Part shown: piece after piece, positions 12,258 through 25,238 of the stretch
Layout: the number at the start of each line of letters is the position of its first letter
Position numbering within the stretch: the first letter of the stretch is position 1
From: Dipetalonema caudispina
Lineage: Eukaryota > Nematoda > Chromadorea > Rhabditida > Onchocercidae
DNA length: 64,000 nt
Direction of reading: 5' to 3'
NCBI GenBank assembly: GCA_013365325.1
Contig: JABVXV010000126.1
Coordinates: 97,556 to 161,555 of the forward strand
Made by a program: the position numbers and the translations under genes
Notes under the pieces: model-generated
The model's database searches: none
Told to the model about the DNA's origin: nothing
Seen by the model: the letters and a program-made list of their open reading frames with translations, nothing else

Positions 12258-14385
12258 TGAATAAGTAATATTTTTATTGAAGTAGATAAAAAGAAAAAAA
12301 ATGATCAACTGGTTATCTTCATTGAGCGTCGTGTGTCACTTAACTGTAGTCATAGGAAGATCTAAAATGATTCATTAAACATTCTTTTTAAACATTATTT
12401 TATTATTTATATCCTCAATAATAAGGACATAAATAATCGTTGCCTCATTTAGTGATATATTATTGTCTGAGGAGTCAAATCCTAATCAGTGTTATGATAT
12501 GTTTTCTATAGTACTTGAGAAATTTAATTTTAATGGTGACAACATCAACCTCGATCCAATTTTCATAACCATAGCGATGGATATGATAATATACAGAGAA
12601 GAATTATCAATAAAACAGCAATAGATCAAATTTATATAAGCATTTGTTACAGTGAAGAAAATCCAACCTTAATTATTCTGCTTTTCTTTTTTCTTCTTGT
12701 TTGTTAATTTCGAATTTGCATAGTGCACTATCACTTTATTCGTTCTAACCACATTCGGCGATACTTTCTGCATAAAATTTTCAATAAACTATAGAATATC
12801 AATTAATAACTATTGAGCTCCTGAAATGATAAATTTATGCCAAATAGTGTTAAAAACAGTGATCATAAATCAACAATTATAATATCAAGAAAATCATGAG
12901 AAATATTTGAAATTGATAAATGAGGAAGGGGAATTGAAAAATGTCATACGATTGATTTGTTTATTGGATAATAAGCGATGAAATTCAACATAACGCTATC
13001 AATAAAAAGAGAATATAAAAAAGGCTGCAAAAGGTGAAAATTTTATGCGCAAAAGTAATTAAAGTAAGAGGCGTGTTGCCGAGGAGACCGAGTAAAGGAT
13101 GCAAAAAAAGCTTTTCCAGGTAGATAAGGTGTCATTTCTAACTCGTTTCTTTGCCTATCATTGACTATGCCTCTAGCCTTAGTCCAATTATCGCATATAT
13201 ACAACATACTTTAGTGCTTTTTTCTCAATGATGCTTATTTGACCTATTCAAATTTGCATCAATGCTAAAAGTTTAAGAATAAATTTCACATTTCCAAATC
13301 AATTATTGAAAGCTTCCATAATTGACGGAGATGTTTCAGCAAAACGATCGAGATGAATCACTTTCAGAACATTGCCATTATTGGGAGCATTCATAGGACA
13401 TTGTGGATGGGAAGATAATTACTTTTAGCTATTTTATCGCTAATGTATTATTTTATGCATCTCCACAACACGTTTCAATTATGGTTACATGGATACTTAA
13501 GTCACTTGAGCGCTGAAACAATAATGAAAGTTTGAGTTAACGAATGTGAGAATTGCTTTCATCATTTTTCATTCTGCATGGCGAAATTTGATAACTCGGC
13601 TTAGACTTAATCCCGAAAACCTTGCAGGACATATTAGGTGTCGTCCATGAAACAAACTTTTTGTTAAGACAACATTTTACAATTACTCCTGAAATGGCAT
13701 TATTCGCGTTCTTTACTTACTGAAAATGGAGAATATTGAATCGTGTTTAGATTTTATCAGTATAAATTCACTGCTACAGAATACACGGCAATTTACATAA
13801 AAATAACGTCGAGAATAGGGATTTGCACAGGAAAAAATTTCACCCATATATGGGCAGAAGAATAAAACAAACGTAAAAAGCTTAATTCAATGAAAACATA
13901 AGGAGAGTATTTGATACTCATTAGGACTTCAACAACAATAGTTGAAGATTAATCAGAGATGATACATCTGAGCTTCCTGAAAGTAATGTGGCGACAATAT
14001 GGTTCTGAAAACAAGTGAAAGAAACTAAAGATATATTCGATGAAGTAAACTATTATAAAAATCATACAGAAAAATCAAGTCTATATTACTAAGCACTGTC
14101 AGGAATGGCAGTGTTAGTGGTACATATAATAAAGATGGAAGCACAATAAACAATATATTTTTCATGGCTATTCACAATCTTAAATCACAAAAGAAAAAAA
14201 ACTGAACAGACTAAGCATGTAATACAACGTGCTTAATTTTGCAGCGAAGCTTAACACATTAATCATATCACTCGCATCCATGACTGTAGATATTACAGAA
14301 GAGAGTCAATCAGATCAGGACATCAGGTTCTACGAAACTTCATATTACAACAAAGTGTAAATGAGTCATTTGTCAGAAATGAAAT
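12258..14385. other. Intergenic interval upstream of the TRPV gene
   Basis: About 2.1 kb of AT-rich sequence between the TRPV start codon and the 3' end of the RFWD3-like gene, both on the minus strand. It should contain the TRPV promoter. I see no coding exon, RNA gene or repeat in it. Confidence 0.5.
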
Positions 14386-17300
14386 TTAACATCGTGCTTC
14401 AAGGAAATAAATTGCTGTTTCACTTAGGCATCCCAATTGAAAATGTTGCATATCACTCGCTACGATTTCTTTGATATCAACAACCATATCGTTAATACGT
14501 TTCACAACAGTCGGACATTTGCGCATCCAGTCATAAAGAACCTTAAAATTGGATTTTCTTTGACTTGCATGATACAAAATCACAAAATTAGACTCAAGTA
14601 TAGTGTAAAAGATTCAGACATAAAGATAAGTAGTCATGAGTTTTCTTGCAAAACCCGCTTTCTGGATATATGAGTAACAAAAAATCGCAAGTATTACATA
14701 CCACATGCGAATTAGCCTCATCATAAACAGCAGCAAGTGGTCCATGAGGAGTGGTCCAAAATGCGCTTCTGATTACACGCGTGAGTTTTTTTGAAAGACT
14801 TCTATAGGTATGAATATGAAGTAGTTTCTTGTGTTCGCTATCTAAGTCCAAAGAGTACAAAATATGAGTCACTGTTTCGTGATGTTGACTGGGAGCAAAT
14901 GTTAACATTACATTGCCACTTTCCTGATCATAGCAAAACGAATTTATAGAACCTGAAACTAATGTGAAATTAAACCACCAAAAGCTACCACTGAATTCCA
15001 TAAACATGTCTTTGAAAAAATTAGAAAAAACTCACCCTGATCAGATATCAAAACATGTGGTTGCATATGATGATAAAGCACACATTCTTTCAACGAAGTA
15101 ACGAAAAGCAAAGATTGCCTTGTACAAAATTGCAAATTTATGATAGGTAAACGTCCCTTGTGGCAAGTTATATCAAACGGCTCAACTGTTGGATTGTGAA
15201 GATCAAATTTCAAAACCCTGCCTGAAATAGATAAAAAATCAAGCAGAAGTTGATATTGCATTTAATAATTAAAAAGGGCTTGTAGTTAAAAACAGCGAGC
15301 AAGAACTAAGAGGTTAATTTAATGAGGTCCGTGCAGGAAATTTCGCATATATGGGTTTTTGAAATTCACCATTAATTAGACCAACTGCTACATCATCCTC
15401 GCTCAACCAGCAACAACACCAACCAGAAGCCGGGAGAGGAATGCGATGCTGGACTCTTGGATGATCATCGAAGCTGAAAATTAACTTTATGCCAATAACT
15501 GTTGAGAGTCCCGCCTTGGTTCTTCCACTTTGGAACTGCTACATTTAAGTAACTTCGTAAAAGTACATAAACATAGATCATATTGGCTTACCAATGGAAT
15601 CCTTAACGTTCATCTATAGTTTTTGCAAAAAAAAAAAACGGAATAACAATTTCTTCAAAATTATCCAGAATCCTGACTCACTGCCCCTAGTCCAGTCACT
15701 ATAATCAACAAACCTCGTAACACAAAGTGTATTATCTTCTCCAGTCGATAGCACTATTTGACGATTAAAAGGAGAAAATCTACAGCATCGAGGTTTTCTG
15801 CTGTGGACTGGAATTACCGTATCTTCGCGACGATCTGCTGTGATCTGCAACAGTGAAATAAACTGGAGCTGAACATTTAGTTAAGGAATCATTAACAAAT
15901 ATAAGTATCATTTCTTTACAATTTATACGTCGGAGCATGTATGTCAGGGCAAATGTCGGGAGGATAAATAATATATATCAGGGTTATGCTGAGAGGATAA
16001 GTAATATATGTTAAGGAAATGTTGGAAGGATGAGTAATGAAGAAAAACAAATGAGGGAGTTCTTAACACGACCCATGAAGACATCAATTCCTTCGATGGA
16101 CGGAGTGCAAACATTGAAAAAAAATTGGATAAAAGAACAGAAACAAAAAGAAAAATAGAGAAAGTTTGTGTCACACGCTTCACATAAGCAGTGAATAAAA
16201 AAATTTAAATGAAGAAATAAATAACCAATTTCAATCCATAAGGCATAAATAGATCGTTCCTAACTTTACAAGCTACTACAAAACATTCGCCATTCGCATC
16301 TAGCGATCGAGAACCTGGTTCCGATGATAATTGAATAACCGGGCCCGCAATCAGTGAAAAATAAGCGCCTTTCATCATTTTAGCAGCAGGAGGTGTTGTT
16401 GACCTAAAACTATCACGATTCATTCTATTCGGAAACTCATTAGTCTCATAACCTTATCTGTTCATCGAAGGAGCGAAAAAAATCTCAAGATTTCCTTATT
16501 TAACTAAACAATGCGACCCATGAAATTCTGTCACAATAAACCCTCTAACAATGTAAAAGATAATGTCACGACCAACTTTTATGGCCTCTGAAATCACTAA
16601 AATATACATAAATGGAAAGTGAATAAGCCACTTATTGCAACACATGCTCTTCTAGTTAATTAACAACAGTTGAATGCAGTCAGTGTTAAAACTATCATTG
16701 TCGGCACAACGCATGTCTGAATAAAAAAACACGAAAATGTAACAACCTACCGCGATTTGTTTTCATGCTTTTCCTGAAGGGCTATTCTCGCTTTTAACTG
16801 TGCATTTTCAAGGCTTAACCTTTCGATCTCAGCTTTGTATAGATTACGTTTTCCTTCTTTTACAATTTTTTCTTTCAAACGCTGAATTTCAAGACGTAAA
16901 CTATCGTTTTCAGCCTTGTACGCGTTATTCGCCTCTTTTAAACATTCCAGTTCCGTTGTATCAAGCGCCTGCAATTTCATTTTTGATCATCGCACGGGTA
17001 TACTCATTCTTTTAATACTTCAACAATCGCTAAAAGCGCAAAAAAACAACTTCCTGGTATTTTAATAAGCACACTATAGTACAAGCAAATGAAACTGCCT
17101 ATTCATTTGCTTATCTTCCATTCCATAATGAATAAATTTCCAAACTCAAATAAAACATAAAGTCGAATTGCTTTAAAAGTTCAAGTAAGGACGAATGTTT
17201 AAAGAATGTTAATTACCTTTATAGCCCGTACATATAAGCGGCGTATATCAGTAAGTCGTGCTTTAGTCTTACACTGTGGACATTTGGCAGCTTTTTCGGT

Positions 17301-18252
17301 CCGAATCCACCTTTCAATACAAGACTGCCCGAACAGATGCCCACACTTCAAACATACTACTCTAAAAAATTTAGAATGAATAGCCGTCTATTATTAGTAG
17401 CTGTAAAAATGGTTCGCCTTCAATGAAAACATCATGTTCTAATAAACGTCATTAATATCTAAGAATCCTCTAGACTTACCTATGAGAACCTGAAATTGTA
17501 TACGCTTCAAAACAAATTGAACAACTGCTAGTTTCATCACCATCAATCTCTGAAATATTTATATATATATATGTATATACATAGAGTACTTTCATTGATT
17601 CTTACAAAACTCGACTTGAAACTAAAAGTTCGGCGAGCTAAAAAGTGAGCCTTTTCCAGTAGATCGATTCATAGACGACATCAATGTGCACATCATCACC
17701 ATCAAAAGTCATACAATGAACGACCGCAATGTTGAACTTAAAAGAAATATGACCTCCACTGTCATCATTATTAGAAGGTTTACGACGACGTTTCTTATTC
17801 ACATTATCATCATCAGCCTCTTCATCACTACTCCATATGACACGTGATGCTCGATAATGTCGTTGTTCAGGTCCTTGAGTCTAAAACGATCCACAGTTCC
17901 AAAAAATGGATGTCATTCTCGACATGTGATAACTTGACTGTTCTATTTTATGTCCACAAAATCTTGAAATATTAATTTGTAAATCCTAAACACTGTATAA
18001 TTGTCGGCTAAATAATGACGATGTTAGAGTTTCCACAGAGAATCTTTCTTATGGTTAAGATAACTTTGTCTTCATAATCCAGAGCATCTTAAAAAATTAA
18101 CTTACATCATCTGCAGCGCTTCCAGCTTGAATAAATGAATGGCTTCCCAATATCACTCGATGATTGCTTTGTTCGTTAGACACTGTAAAACTATCATTAC
18201 TATCTTCCAAGACTATCACAGCTTCATCATAATTTTCTGGTCCCGAAGTCAT
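14386..18252 (-). CDS. rfwd3: RFWD3-like E3 ubiquitin ligase (RING, coiled coil, WD region)
   Basis: 587 aa, 11 exons (minus): 18252-18106, 17880-17754, 17549-17480, 17361-17217, 16968-16751, 16403-16226, 15844-15714, 15473-15370, 15221-15036, 14952-14702, 14592-14386. Residues 1-91 are acidic and Ser-rich, with a SUMO-interaction-like VIVLED at 12-17 and a KKRRRK nuclear-type signal. The C3HC4 RING starts at Cys101 (CSIC), continues CLKCGHLFGQSCI and ends CPQC, followed by ARLTDIRRLYVRAIKALDT, closely like vertebrate RFWD3. A coiled coil spans about 163-236. The rest is WD/beta-propeller sequence, including the family's ASGWCCCW and VGLINGRVLKFD strings. RFWD3 ubiquitinates RPA, RAD51 and p53-pathway proteins in nuclear DNA repair; this role is inferred. 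The last acceptor (TTGAG) is weak, so the final exon is the least certain. Confidence 0.85.
15953..16048. repeat. 33-bp minisatellite in an RFWD3 intron
   Basis: Three degenerate copies with a period of 33 bp begin at 15953, 15986 and 16019. They share an ATG..GGATAA.TAATATAT core; the third copy is the most decayed. The array lies in the intron 15845-16225. Read on the gene strand it stays open and encodes an 11-residue repeat of the form xIYYLSSxHxP. Confidence 0.75.
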
Positions 18253-19926
18253 TTATAGTTTGCAGGCACTGAAATAGAAAAGCAAAATATGAGAATGATC
18301 GATAAACCATATTAATCGATCCAGCGACCATTTATCAATTTTACAAATTCTGGACACAGCATGTGCATCAAAAATAAAAAAAGGCAAATAAAGATGAATA
18401 AAAAGTATGATGCATTTCAAAAAACAAATTATAAAATAGCACAAGTTTAGAAAACCTCGCAAATGATCATTCCCAAGACATCAACGTCCCTTCTACCTTT
18501 TACAATCTTTTACTTTCATGAAAATGTTCGGTCATTTGAGACACTTCTTGCAATTCAAACGCTACGAAAGAAATAGAAATAACTATAAATCAGAATAAAA
18601 TCAAAAATTTCATAATGAATTAATAGAAGTGCTTATTAATTATCTCATAACGATTAAACTTCTGTGGAATGTCTAATTCACTTTTCTCCTAGAGACTTTT
18701 GCACACATCTTCTTTTTTTGTAAATTTATATGTAATAATTCTACGATCAGTTTAACAAGTAGAGAAAAAAAAAACAAATGATAACGTGTCTCACGTAAAA
18801 TCACGCAACCAACCGCATACATAACATACTTCATAGCCGAAATACCTTAACAGCAACACACGTAAAACATCAACTTCTAACCTTTTATATGCCCGGGCCA
18901 TTATTTATTTCGCGGGTTTTCATCTAATTATCAAATTTGAAAATGATTTAATTTGTTCATATGGGGGGAGGTTGTTTGCTTTCAATACGTCTTATTTATG
19001 ATACTGAAGATTGAAGGTAATCTCTTGACGTACGTCACGCAAGTTAAATATCCATTTATCCGTAGAAACCAATATCGATGAACAGTTTAATGGTTGGAGT
19101 TATTATCCTATTTTAGTCTGTCTATATATGGTATTCTTTACCATGGATCCGTGCCGAATAATCACTTAACGAAAGTCAATGACTCATCGACGATAAGTAA
19201 TTTAAATAAGAGGAAACAGCGTAAAATAGAACTTTGGTAATATTGTAAGATCTTTCCTATCAATTTTTCACCTATAAATTGATTGATTCTATGCTTTTCA
19301 TAATATGAGATGCAAATATTAATCCGGAAATACTCGATAATCTTGACCCATTTCGATGGTTCGAATTTCGAATTTAATTTTCAACAATGCAAAGATGTTA
19401 TCGCTTGAGGTTATTATAAGGGAAAAAATTTTTGAAAGCTAACAATTCTTGTTTTATTGTGAGGTAAGGTCTAATATGAAAAGGTTAATCTAAATAGGAT
19501 GATCTAAAAGAGCCATACTGTGGTATCATTTGAAGTTATGCAATAGATGGGGTTTTGATGCAATTGAAAAAAGCGTTGATGAGGACAAAGATCATGAAAT
19601 GTTTTAATCATAGTTTCTCATCCATAAATGAATTCTCAACAAATAGTAAATTTAATCATCATTTCATACAGATATGCTAGGATAAATCACATATGATATA
19701 CAATGTTCTGTTGATAGTTATGTACAATTCAATTGAATTCATGTATACACTTGAAAGGAATGAATTTAGAATGACATATAGCGCAATAGTTCAAGTAGTA
19801 ATACTAATAAATCAATAGATTTGAAAGAGTAATATAAGTAGAAATGTGAACAAATTTGAAAGAAATGAATAGTTACCAGACGATGCTTTTGAATACGATT
19901 CACCTGAAATTCGATTTCCTCTTATT
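18253..19926. other. Intergenic interval between RFWD3-like and CPG4-like genes
   Basis: About 1.7 kb of AT-rich DNA upstream of the RFWD3-like start codon and downstream of the CPG4-like gene. It presumably holds the RFWD3 promoter and the neighbour's 3' UTR. No exon or RNA gene is recognisable. Confidence 0.45.
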
Positions 19927-22900
19927 TTATTTAGTATTTTCCACAAAGACACCTATAGCATCAATAAGCAAATAATTTTAGTAATTTAATCTGACGTGCG
20001 AATTGATTTTTGGATATCCATGTCGGATTTTCTATAAACAATGATATCTAAGATTTTGCAGAATTCATTCTGAACGCTAGAGTAACAATAGTCTGTCAGT
20101 TAGTTTATATCAGAACACAACGGATATTTGTCTTTAGGTTGAGAAAATGCATCTATATGATAGCTAAATATTAAATTTGATATTCAAAATCTGTTAACTT
20201 TTTTTGCTTATTCAAAAAGAAAAAAGGAAAAAAATCCTTTGTATGAATGTTATTGTAGCGAATTAAAACTTAATTATATTATCACTTACTTTTACTGCTA
20301 ATAGCTTTACGATTCTGTAATCCTGACCTATCACCATTCTTGGCATTATCCTCGAAAATTTGCTCGTTCTCAACACTTCGTAAGCCAAATGCATTGAAGA
20401 TATTCTGTAATTTCATCATGCAATGTTTTATTAAGGAATATTAATATTAGCTACAAGCCGATACGCTACAATTTTAGATCCACAACTTACCCTTGCTTCA
20501 GTGGTCATCAACGTCGCGATATCCGCTATGGTAGCCTCTTGTCCAGTTTCCAGATCAATCATCTGACATTGCAACTTCATTTGATGCCCATTCAAGGGTA
20601 GTATTTGTACATAGACTGAATTTGTCTGATTTTTCACATGACTGTTGAAGATTGTCCGGATGGCATCATTTTCTTCAGAATTAGCAGTTTGAAATGCATT
20701 CATCTAACAATACCAATTAAAATGATGATTACGAAAGATATTGTTATAGAAGAGGTTAAGAAAGTCGTTACTTATAATGCATTTAATAGTTGATAAAATA
20801 AAGCTATCAGAATTACCTTTTGTTGCATAAGATTGTCATTCCCGTATTCCACATTATCGACAAAATCTGCCTTTGGCGTAGTAAGTATCACATCCTGAAA
20901 TAAAAATGTTATGCTTCTCTTCGATATTAAGTTTTCCAAAATGTTCATGATAACCTGTGGAAGAAGCTTCAATCGTTGACATTCATTTGGTAAAATAGAG
21001 GATACGAGGAGGGTGTAAGCATCATTCGATTTCATCTCTGAAGTTGGAATCATTTTTATCGTATGATTCACCACTGCTGCTACTATCTTATGCTGCAATG
21101 TAAAATAATGGAGAATTTTACAAAGTATTAAAATTTCTTCAAAAATGTCAATTTTATCTCTGCGAATGTCACATAACGTAATAAAACGTCAACTTCACTT
21201 CATGTCAGTATTACTCGATACTTGTAATTCTATCATGCAATATTTCTTTAGGCGAATTATATCATCCAACATTCTCTTATATTAATACTTCTCAATATTA
21301 TTTCCCTTTTAGTTCTGGGTTTTAAGCATTGTCATTTCCTTTAAGATATTCAAGTTCTTCGACACATGGATAAAATTATAAAAACGTTGTAAAACTGACC
21401 AATAAGGTTGAGCGACCGATTGAACATTCCTTCTCAGCCATGTTGTGGGTGCAATTGATGAAACATGCCGACGCGCTATAAAAATTAATTTTAATTTTTG
21501 AAAAGCATTATTAAATAAAATGAAATTATCAAGTATTCCGCATAAAGATTCAAATGTTTTGATTTGAGAGTTACATGAAGTCTTAAATGAGATACCTGCA
21601 CAAATTGTAAAGATTGGGTATCTCGAGAATTTTGTTCCCATTGCCATCAAGTATATTTGTTACACTATCATTCTTCTCCTTTGATGCCTTAGAAAGGGTT
21701 TCTCCCATCTTGCACTGGTTATCACAGGTAAAGTAAATAACTGTTGAATGGCCATACAGACATGGAAACATATCTTCAAATGCTACAAAACAGATGATCG
21801 AATAGTGGAATATAAACATAGCATTACCATCTCAATTCTGTAAATAGCTTTCTGTAAAATCCGATCTGGATATTGTAATAAGATAATAAGGCCTAGTAGT
21901 GTTGAAATATACCACTTCAGAGATTTTAAATACTCCGAATCAGTAATACTTTAACTGGTACATCATATACATAGAATTTCTCCAAACCTCCTTTAGAATC
22001 TTTTCCAGAAAGCGCTCAGTCATGTCCAACATGTGATTGCTTTATTGGGGAACGGTGCAGCAATAAATGATGGATGCTACATCTTTGCAACCAGCCTATT
22101 GTTAATTGCCTTTCAAACGAAACATATTTTAATTAAAATAAATTTAACAAACCTTCCTGATTGAAGGTACAGAGATGATCGATAACTGTTGTGGTAACAT
22201 CAAGCAATGCATCCTTGCAACTTGTATTATGATGAAGGCATCGCTGGAATACATCGAAATGGCTGCAATATAGTATTAAAAATTTAAAGATAAACGATAA
22301 GAATCACATAAAATATTCTTATTTCGCACTTCTGTTACATGTAATCTGCATCTCTATTGATGATGTATATCCTATCGTAACGACTGTTATTCTTTAGAAA
22401 CCTAAACATTAGAATGCTTTTCATTAGTCACATTTGCTTGCTTCATTGCTTACCTGCAAATGCTTCCAACTTCATCAACAGAACGTTGTCCAGCAAACGG
22501 TTGCTCCAACATACTAGCAACCTCATCCAGACAAACTTGCAAGCATTCTGATGGTTCCAAACTTCCCAAGAAATCGAATAGATCGAAACCATTCATGTAA
22601 GCACCTGAAAGGTTAAGTTTCCCTTACAATCTGATGATTAAATTACTTTAACTATAACTTGAAATTTCGTATTTCATTCTATAGTAGATACATTCTAAGT
22701 TTTCAGGAAATTTTCTCATTCTCTGTGTTAATGAACTTTTGACGAAAGCTTTCTGGTAATTAGTCAGGAAGAAAAGCAATTAATCTTAGATACATAACTT
22801 AATCCAAGAATATTTCTTCATGATCGAAGAAATCAAAAATACTAACCGTGAAGTAAATTTTGCACCAATTCACTTTTCACCAAATAATTTCTTTCCAAAG

Positions 22901-23069
22901 TACTACTTACGGTAGGCGACAATGATGAGCTGACCGCCGTTACATATGAAGGTTGTATTTCCCTCATCTCATCCTCCGTATTATCATTTTGCGTGAAAGC
23001 AGTTTTTGATATTGTCGTGTTAATAGATGATAAAATAATCAGTGATAAGATTATCACAATGCAATGCAT
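19927..23069 (-). CDS. Secreted Cys-rich protein with CPG4-like domain
   Basis: Secreted protein of about 438 aa (minus): 23069-22847, 22604-22454, 22262-22153, 21782-21596, 21475-21400, 21092-20955, 20894-20817, 20703-20491, 20404-20290, 19952-19927. It opens with a hydrophobic signal peptide (HCIVIILSLIILSSI). A linker rich in Ser/Thr leads to a Cys-spaced region from SECLQVCLDEVASML through CSHFDVFQRC, CTFNQE, FPCLYG, FTCDNQC and LCSASACFINC. That spacing resembles the nematode chondroitin proteoglycan 4 (CPG4) domain, a family of extracellular/eggshell proteins and relatives. The C-terminal half has few Cys and is not recognised. Two endings are possible: splicing at a strong GTAAGT to the last small exon, or read-through to a stop at 20282 (432 aa). 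The family call rests on cysteine pattern by eye; function is not assigned. Confidence 0.65.
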
Positions 23070-25238
23070 ATTTCTAAGTTAATCTAAAATGTTCATCGTT
23101 AGAAAGTAGTACCCATCTTATAATATATCTCGACCAATTTAAAATATTTTGACGAATTTGGTACCAATAATAAATAAGCAGCTGAAATACGAGAGATGTT
23201 CTATTTCTTAAATTTTTCAATACCAGAATTCAATACCTAAAATCACTTGTGTCTCTTCATTTATCTACGCATCAATTTCTGGCCAAAAAAATGAAGTTCA
23301 GAAATTAATTTTTCAAACAAGTGAAGTTTTAGATAAAATCAATCTCTACAAATCTGAAGAAACTTTTTGGAAAAAATGTCCTATTCAAGCAAGGGATAAT
23401 ACGCTCTAAGCTTGATTCTACTTTGAATGAATGGAATGGAATAGTGACGAATTTACGAGTGGCGGTCAAGTTTGATCATGCCCGATTGTTCATATATATG
23501 CAAATCAAAACCAATCTACGAGAAGTAATCAGTACGATGGTCAGATGAATTATTTTAGCTCATTGAATACCGTTGAATTATTTATTTACTTCTAAAACTA
23601 TTAAAATGTAAATTACATTACTGATGTTATTAATGGAATTTTTAACTTGTGTAAAATATCTGATACGGGTATAAAAAAATTTTCTTTTTCTTGTAGTGCA
23701 ATTGTTATCAAAAATTTTCAGAATTTTTAGAGGTTTTTTACATGTAATTATCAATCATCGATTTCTAAAAATTTTGCATAAATATCAGAATTGGTACCAA
23801 TAGGATCGAGACATGCTGTTTTAGCCAGTGATTTCGAGATTGTCATAGTATGATATTCATTAATAGTTAAAACTTAATGCATTACCTATTGTATGAATAA
23901 GAGTCAGACAATAGATTGTCTAATAAGTAATTTGGACCATATTAAAATTTAGGATTTTTTTCTGCGATATGTTTGAGTGATGATTGTACCTAAAATTGTA
24001 AAAACCGCAATGTTGTGTCTGTTCGAGATCTCTCGTATTCGGAGATCTATGGCAGATAAAGAAAGCTTTAAAGATTAATAAAAAGAAAATATCTTACTCA
24101 GTGCTATTTTCCATATAGTGTCTTAATTAATTAACCTGTCTAGGATAATTATCGTTTTTTTTTTTCTTTTTTTTGAAAAGTGATTGCAATGTTCGATCTT
24201 TCAATTATTTCAACTTGTCGAAGATTATATTTCATATCGGGATTGTTCATTTTATTCTCACTCAATTATCATATTTTCCATAAATTTTGATGCAATCAAG
24301 AAGTTTTTTCCAGATTTTCTAGGCTACATTCGCACATTAGGCATAAATGGGAACAGAAATGCACTTTAATTTAGGATTCGTTGCCTGAACTTCGTATTTT
24401 GATCGTGAGATTTTCAGGTAAAATTAGATTTGAACAATGGCAGGTTCGAAACAAGATATCACGAATACAACTTCGGAAGCGAACACTCATGATGACATTT
24501 TGTAAAATTTCGGATTTTTAAATTAAGATAAGCCGCAGAATTTCAAGACGAAGCTCATATAAAATGATATATCACATGTATCAACATCACTAGAGGACAA
24601 CATAAATGTCCCGACAATTCGATTAACATATTTGGAATGTAAAAATGTGTGAATACTTTAATCCAAACTTGCAGCAACGCATAAAGAAATATTTTGCAAT
24701 AGCTCAGAAAATGAACAGTAATAACAAAATTTTTTTAATTAAGTTTATTAAAATAAAGATCGATTGCATTTTCAAGTTTAAATTATGAGTTCAATTTATT
24801 TTAAAATCACAAACATATTTTAGTATACTAATATACTATTTGAACTATTAATTACATTTAGCTTTGATTTTGAGTTCATTTCCGAGGCATTGGAAATTTT
24901 TTGCTCACAATAACAATTTGATGCTTCGTGCCCAATTTGGCTTGATAAAATATTGAGCAAATTGTTACATTGATAGTGTCTATTAGTAGAAGTTATTGCG
25001 TAAGTTAAGATGATCACCACTTGACAACACCGGAAGTAGCAACGATAAATCAAAGAATGCTTATGAGCAAAGCAGTTCTCTTTCGATTTTGATTTTTTAA
25101 TTTTACAAGAAATTAAATATTTAATTCAATAAATGCGTTTTATTTAGTCGTCCATTTTGCAAAGTCCACGAAAAAAATCAGCCATCGATCAAAATTCGAA
25201 AATATAAACAATCATCAATCTCTCCAAACAAGAACAGT
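23070..25238. other. Divergent intergenic region, CPG4-like gene and four-TM gene
   Basis: About 2.2 kb separate two divergently transcribed start codons, so both promoters should be here. The DNA is very AT-rich with homopolymer T/A runs. I found no exon that joins in phase with either gene. A short ATG-opened frame at 24438 (MAGSKQDITNTTS...) stops after 22 codons and does not fit the downstream gene. Confidence 0.5.
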
